DNA of 8,444 nucleotides from NCBI GenBank assembly GCA_002433675.1, contig DJIP01000068.1, positions 1 to 8,444 on the forward strand, in the 5' to 3' direction. Of this stretch, positions 5,358 through 8,444 are shown piece by piece. Every line of letters starts with the position of its first letter. The stretch's first letter is position 1. The notes beneath the pieces are model-generated. The model was not told the DNA's origin and ran no database searches. It worked only from the letters and a program-made list of their open reading frames with translations. The position numbers and the translations under genes were made by a program. This stretch comes from Halomonas halophila (GTDB taxonomy: Bacteria > Pseudomonadota > Gammaproteobacteria > Pseudomonadales > Halomonadaceae).

Positions 5358-6953
5358 TCAGCCGAACTGGTTCATGGTGTTGTCCTTGCCGCCGGCCTTG
5401 AGCGCCGCGTCGCCGTGGAAGAACTCCTTGTGGTCGTCACCGATATTGGAGCCGGCCATGTCCTGGTGGCGAACGGTGGCGATACCCTCGCGGATCTCGC
5501 GGCGCTGCACGCCCGCCACGTAGGCCAGCATGCCCTCGTCGCCGAAGTAGCCCTTGGCCAGGTTGTCGGTGGACAGGGCGGCCGTGTGGTAGGTCGGCAG
5601 GGTGATCAGGTGGTGGAAGATACCGGCCTCGCGGGCGGCGTCACGCTGGAAGTTGCGCGTCCACTCGTCGGCCAGCTGGCCGAGTTCGGTGTCGTCGTAG
5701 CGCGCGTTCATCAGGTCGGCACGCTCGTAGGCGGCGACGTCCTTGCCTTCGGCTTCCCAGGCGTCGAACACCTGCTGGCGGAAGTTCAGCGTCCAGTTGA
5801 ACGACGGCGAGTTGTTGTAGACCAGCTTGGCGTTGGGCACGGCTTCGCGGATGCGATTGACCATGCCGGCGATCTGGCCGACGTGGGGCTTCTCGGTCTC
5901 GATCCACAGAAGGTCGGCACCGTTCTGCAGGCTGGTGATGCAGTCCAGCACCACCCGGTCTTCGCCGGTACCGGGCTTGAACTGATAGAGGCCGGAGGCG
6001 AGACGCTTGACCTTGACCAGCTTGCCATTCTGCTTGATCACCACGTCGCCGTTGTCGATATCGGAGGCCGAGGAAATCTCGTCACCGTCGAGGAAGCTGT
6101 TGTACTGATCGCCCAGGTCGCCGGGCTCGTTGGTGACCGCGATCTTCTGGGTCAGGCCGGCGCCCAGTGAATCGGTACGGGCAACGATGACACCGTCATC
6201 CACGCCCAGTTCGAGGAAGGCGTAGCGCACGGCGTTGATCTTGGCGATAAAGTCCTCGTGGGGCACGGTGACCTTGCCGTCCTGGTGGCCGCACTGCTTC
6301 TCGTCGGACACCTGGTTCTCGAGCTGGATACAGCAGGCACCGGCCTCGATCATCTTCTTGGCCAGCAGGTAGGTGGCCTCGGCGTTGCCGAAGCCGGCGT
6401 CGATGTCGGCGATGATCGGCACGATGTGGGTTTCGTGGTTGTCGATCTGATTGGTCAGGTCGTCGACCTTGGCGCTGTCACCGGCTTCCTTGGCTTCCTC
6501 GCGGGCACGGAACAGGTGGTTGAGCTCCCAGGTGTCGGCCTGGCGCAGGAAGGTGTAGAGCTCCTCGATCAGCGATGCCACGCTGGTCTTCTCGTGCATG
6601 GACTGGTCGGGCAGCGGGCCGAACTCGCTGCGCAGGGCGGCGACCATCCAGCCGGACAGGTAGAGGTAGCGGCGCTTGGTGTTGCCGAAGTGCTTCTTGA
6701 TGGAAATCAGCTTCTGCTGACCGATGAAGCCGTGCCAGCAGCCCAGTGACTGGGTGTAGTTGGCGGTGTCGGCGTCGTAGGCAGCCATGTCCTCGCGCAT
6801 GATGGCGGCGGTGTAGCGAGCGATGTCGAGACCGGTGCGGAAACGGTTCTGCACGCGCATGCGGGCGGCGCTTTCCGGATCGATGTTGTCCCACTTGCCG
6901 CGCTGGGCTTCACGAAGCTGGGTCAGGGTCTTCAGTTCTTCACGAAAGGTCAT
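5358..6953 (-). CDS. aceA: Isocitrate lyase (glyoxylate shunt), 531 aa
   Basis: Cleaves isocitrate to glyoxylate and succinate in the cytoplasm, the first step of the glyoxylate shunt, which allows growth on acetate and fatty acids. The protein belongs to the long Pseudomonas/Acinetobacter-type class. Landmarks: SGW at 100-102, the Mg-binding ADIDAGFG at 182-189, the catalytic loop KQCGH at 219-223 with Cys221, ARTDS at 258-262, WIETEKP at 350-356, and the substrate loop NNSPSFNW at 380-387. Relative to the short E. coli enzyme it has an extra segment around 263-330. I chose the ATG at 6953: it gives 531 residues, the same length I recall for P. aeruginosa AceA, with homology starting at once. 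An AGGA lies ten bases upstream, a rather distant ribosome site. The frame stays open for 71 codons upstream, but these are low-complexity and not homologous. Malate synthase is not in the window. A 460-bp upstream gap carries repeated TGTAGTC sites that are likely operators. Confidence 0.98.
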   Translation of the reverse strand: MTFREELKTLTQLREAQRGKWDNIDPESAARMRVQNRFRTGLDIARYTAAIMREDMAAYDADTANYTQSLGCWHGFIGQQKLISIKKHFGNTKRRYLYLSGWMVAALRSEFGPLPDQSMHEKTSVASLIEELYTFLRQADTWELNHLFRAREEAKEAGDSAKVDDLTNQIDNHETHIVPIIADIDAGFGNAEATYLLAKKMIEAGACCIQLENQVSDEKQCGHQDGKVTVPHEDFIAKINAVRYAFLELGVDDGVIVARTDSLGAGLTQKIAVTNEPGDLGDQYNSFLDGDEISSASDIDNGDVVIKQNGKLVKVKRLASGLYQFKPGTGEDRVVLDCITSLQNGADLLWIETEKPHVGQIAGMVNRIREAVPNAKLVYNNSPSFNWTLNFRQQVFDAWEAEGKDVAAYERADLMNARYDDTELGQLADEWTRNFQRDAAREAGIFHHLITLPTYHTAALSTDNLAKGYFGDEGMLAYVAGVQRREIREGIATVRHQDMAGSNIGDDHKEFFHGDAALKAGGKDNTMNQFG

Positions 6954-7334
6954 GATCGGGCCGTCCTGATGTTGAATCGACTGTTTGGTTCGACGTTCTG
7001 ATACGACTTGCCTGGCATCCATGGTGAGCGGAGGTGTCGGGGCGGTCGCGTTCGACCGGCCTTTGGCTCCAGCGGCTTGCGGGCTCCTGCGGTCGGGGTC
7101 ATTGCAAGAGGATCGACTGCTCGCCATGCCATGCTGCACCTGCGAAGTGTAGTCAGGTTCCTGCACCTTGGCCGAGAAGTCTTTACGGCCTTGGTCGAAT
7201 CTTGGCGGAACGGTAGAGGTCGACTACAAAGTGAGCGATCTGACTCGCCATCGAGGCCTGTCCGCTGCGCCATGGTTGAGACTATGGCCCACAGTGGCGG
7301 GGGTTCGCCATTGGTACTTGGGGGAACAAGGCGT

Positions 7335-7349
7335 TGTAGTCCGACTACA
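7335..7349. promoter_or_regulatory. 15-bp palindromic operator candidate TGTAGT-N3-ACTACA
   Basis: TGTAGTC-C-GACTACA is a perfect 15-bp palindrome about 385 bases upstream of the aceA start. As I recall, the Pseudomonas carbon regulator RccR (RpiR/HexR family, KDPG-responsive) binds TGTAGT/ACTACA half-sites with a short linker (15-bp site, aceE) or a long linker (28-bp site, aceA). This site has the short geometry. Binding by such a protein is inferred; no regulator gene is in view. Confidence 0.6.
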
Positions 7350-7382
7350 GGAAAGCGCCGAAGAGGCACATTCCTGTAGTCG
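7342..7382. repeat. 12-bp perfect inverted repeat downstream of the GNAT gene
   Basis: CGACTACAGGAA (7342-7353) and TTCCTGTAGTCG (7371-7382) are exact reverse complements separated by 17 bases. As minus-strand RNA the inner GTGCC and GGCGC also pair (one G-U) after a U-U mismatch, giving a 41-base hairpin that begins 32 bases after the GNAT stop. It shares an arm with the 15-bp palindrome. It may be an everted pair of operator half-sites, an RNA 3'-end structure, or both; no T-run follows it. Confidence 0.65.
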
Positions 7383-7413
7383 AATTTCCTGAACTGGGGG
7401 AGCGACGGGGACG

Positions 7414-7842
7414 TCAGTCGTTCAGGGAGAGGGTCATATTGCGATGCGGAATGCCGGCGTCGAGGAAGATATCTCCCTCGGCGCGGAAGCCCAGGGCTTC
7501 GTAGAAACCGAGGGCATGGGTCTGGGCGGCGAGCTCGACGCGCGCGTGACCACGCTGTCGCGCAGCCTCGATGGTGGCGCGCATCAGCGCCACGCCGACG
7601 CCGAGGCCCCGGGCTTCGGCAAGCACCGCGACGCGACCGATATGGCCATCGGGCAGCAGTCTCGCCGTGCCCAGTACACGCTCACCCTGGCGTGCCAGAA
7701 AATGCAGGCAGTCAGGGTCGAGGCCGTCCCACTCTTCCTCGACCGGCACCTGTTGCTCGATGACGAACACGCGATAGCGAACGTCGCCGGCGGCTTCGCC
7801 CAGTTGTTCCCAGCTTCCCTGTTCGATCACCACCTCAGGCAT
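7414..7842 (-). CDS. GNAT family N-acetyltransferase (ElaA/YjcF-like)
   Basis: A 142-residue single-domain acetyltransferase that should transfer acetyl from acetyl-CoA to an amine. The acetyl-CoA pyrophosphate-binding motif A is at about 69-95 (GRVAVLAEARGLGVG, with Arg78-Gly-Leu-Gly-Val-Gly83), and motif B contains the usual Phe113-Tyr114 and ALGF (116-119). The N-terminal FVIEQQVP and the C-terminal AGIPHRNM resemble the ElaA/YjcF branch, whose substrates are not established. The ATG at 7842 is preferred over an in-frame TTG at 7863 because GGAGG lies six bases before it. Start and upstream stop overlap in ATGCCTGA, eight bases shared with the ribosomal oxygenase gene, so the two are translationally coupled. 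A link to ribosomal protein modification is attractive but rests only on this pairing. No terminator with a T-run follows; a 41-base inverted repeat begins 32 bases downstream. Confidence 0.9.
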   Translation of the reverse strand: MPEVVIEQGSWEQLGEAAGDVRYRVFVIEQQVPVEEEWDGLDPDCLHFLARQGERVLGTARLLPDGHIGRVAVLAEARGLGVGVALMRATIEAARQRGHARVELAAQTHALGFYEALGFRAEGDIFLDAGIPHRNMTLSLND

Positions 7843-8444
7843 CGTCGTCCTCCATGTCGTCAACCGGCCAGCCGAGGCTGCCGGCGTCGAACAGTCGCGT
7901 CAGTACCTCGGCGGCGCCGGGGTAGGCGAGCAGCGAGGCGTCGAACTCGCCGCGGTTGGCGATCTCGCGGGCCAGCGCCAGATCGCAGTCGATGCCGTCG
8001 CCGTCGGCAAACAGCGTGGCCCGGTCATCCGACAGGGCGTGCCAGGCGAAGCGAGAGCCCGGCGCCGCCACCAGAACCTCGTCTTCCTGTAGTGCAGCAA
8101 CAAGCTCGTCGGCCGCCGTCGGTGTCTCGCTGGGCTCGAGCTGATCCACGTACTTGGGCTGGGTCATGACCCGGCCGAACCACTGGGCCATCTGGGCCGG
8201 ATCGTCCAGGGTATCGAGGATCAACTGGCGCATGCGTGACAGCGCCGCCTGATCGAGCTCGCCCGGGTCCTCTACTGGTGCCATGCCGGCATCGGCGTAG
8301 CGGCGAGAGGGGGGTTGCTGCTCACCCAGGTAATCGGCAAAGGAGGTGATCGCCTCGTCCGCCGAGGGGGCGCGAAAGCCCACTGAGTAGGTCATGCAGT
8401 CATCGCTCTGGCTGACCCCGTGGTGCGCCCAGCCGGGGGGCAGG
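7835..8444 (-). CDS. roxA: JmjC-type ribosomal oxygenase (RoxA/YcfD-like), N-terminal part outside window
   Basis: The last 202 residues of a cupin/JmjC-fold 2-oxoglutarate and Fe(II) oxygenase. In E. coli, YcfD/RoxA hydroxylates an arginine of ribosomal protein L16. The frame is open to the window edge: before the Met at 8395 come 16 more residues, LPPGWAHHG and then VSQSDDC. These match the strand that carries the third iron ligand of the HxD...H triad (the first His of AHHG aligns with the ligand in E. coli PPGFPHEG). The hallmark TYSVGFRAPS follows. The remaining part is the helical dimerisation and C-terminal winged-helix region (QWFGRVMTQPK, then LVAALQEDEVLV), as long as in E. coli, ending in an acidic MEDDDA. 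The HxD half of the triad and about 170 residues are missing beyond 8444. The Met at 8395 is internal, not the start. Its stop overlaps the GNAT start by eight bases. Confidence 0.92.
   Translation of the reverse strand, partial: LPPGWAHHGVSQSDDCMTYSVGFRAPSADEAITSFADYLGEQQPPSRRYADAGMAPVEDPGELDQAALSRMRQLILDTLDDPAQMAQWFGRVMTQPKYVDQLEPSETPTAADELVAALQEDEVLVAAPGSRFAWHALSDDRATLFADGDGIDCDLALAREIANRGEFDASLLAYPGAAEVLTRLFDAGSLGWPVDDMEDDDA
7849..7853 (-). promoter_or_regulatory. Ribosome binding site of the GNAT gene inside the oxygenase gene
   Basis: GGAGG on the minus strand, six bases before the ATG at 7842, lies within the last codons of the oxygenase reading frame (encoding part of the acidic C-terminal tail Met-Glu-Asp-Asp-Asp-Ala). 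It decides the GNAT start and supports coupling. Confidence 0.8.

Larger units (their letters stand above)
6954..7413. promoter_or_regulatory. Long aceA upstream region with clustered TGTAGTC sites
   Basis: This 460-base gap between the GNAT stop and the aceA start holds no credible gene; a 123-codon frame on the + strand covers much of it but has no ribosome site or recognisable product. It contains five copies of TGTAGTC in either orientation, at 7148-7154 (+), 7222-7228 (-), 7335-7341 (+), 7343-7349 (-) and 7375-7381 (+). About 0.03 would be expected by chance in that span. I could not identify a convincing -35/-10 pair for aceA. Other local structure includes the TGGCG/CGCCA hairpin at 7295-7310 and a near-direct repeat CCTTGGCCGA/CCTTGGTCGA (7166-7175, 7189-7198). 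Confidence 0.7.

Noticed and set aside
5415..6170. A 251-codon plus-strand frame opposite aceA
   Set aside because: Its sequence, rich in Val, Gly, Leu and Asp, is a mirror of the third-base bias of aceA; aceA itself is unmistakable.
6954..7166. A 71-codon N-terminal extension of isocitrate lyase
   Set aside because: The extension has no homology and is low-complexity; starting at 6953 gives the expected 531 residues.
8084..8093. TTCCTGTAGT inside the oxygenase gene, like the aceA upstream sites
   Set aside because: It is a single copy in coding sequence, lacks the following C and any partner half-site, and fits chance.
7444..8169. A 241-codon plus-strand frame opposite the GNAT and oxygenase genes
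   Set aside because: It spans two well-supported genes on the other strand and dissolves into Arg/Pro-rich low-complexity sequence.
8393..8395. ATG at 8395 as the start of the oxygenase gene
   Set aside because: The frame continues upstream with conserved LPPGWAHHG, which contains an iron ligand of the family, so this Met is internal.

Overview
The window is high-GC (roughly 60-65 %) bacterial chromosome. SlyD, SlyB, isocitrate lyase and the L16-oxygenase relative all closely resemble the Pseudomonas/Oceanospirillales forms, so I infer a gammaproteobacterium, most likely Halomonadaceae (Halomonas-like). That placement rests on remembered family sequences, not on a search. There is no phage, insertion sequence, CRISPR array, tRNA or rRNA. 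Most of it is conserved core genome, and the unusual material is mainly between genes.

Layout. Positions 1-2253 (+) hold nearly all of a membrane-anchored flavoprotein: an N-terminal TVP38/TMEM64 (DedA-superfamily) domain fused to a MerA/lipoamide-dehydrogenase-type reductase, closed by a strong terminator. At 2364-3008 (+) is a CDP-alcohol phosphatidyltransferase with its own terminator, followed at once by a six-copy 16-bp tandem repeat (3098-3193). slyD (3220-3702, -) converges on it. A 91-residue membrane protein of unknown function (3923-4198, +) is divergent from slyD and ends in a perfect 16-bp hairpin probably shared with slyB (4398-4868, -). A stretch of about 420 bases without a gene (4869-5285) separates slyB from the aceA terminator. 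aceA, isocitrate lyase, lies at 5358-6953 (-). A 460-bp gap upstream of it (6954-7413) carries five copies of the heptamer TGTAGTC/GACTACA. A GNAT acetyltransferase (7414-7842, -) then overlaps by 8 bases the 3' end of a RoxA/YcfD-type ribosomal oxygenase (7835-8444, -), which is cut by the window edge.

How the genes work together. The first two genes may both concern membrane lipids: DedA-superfamily domains are linked to lipid translocation and the neighbour makes phospholipids from CDP-activated precursors. This is inference from adjacency. SlyD (folding and metal handling) and SlyB (outer-membrane lipoprotein) are unrelated despite their names. aceA gives the first step of the glyoxylate shunt; malate synthase is not in view. 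RoxA and the GNAT protein form a translationally coupled pair.

The best leads are the TGTAGTC cluster upstream of aceA, which looks like operators for an RccR/HexR-type (RpiR family) carbon regulator, the 16-bp tandem repeat array, and the TVP38-flavoprotein fusion with its His-to-Tyr change. I see no clearly new multi-gene system.
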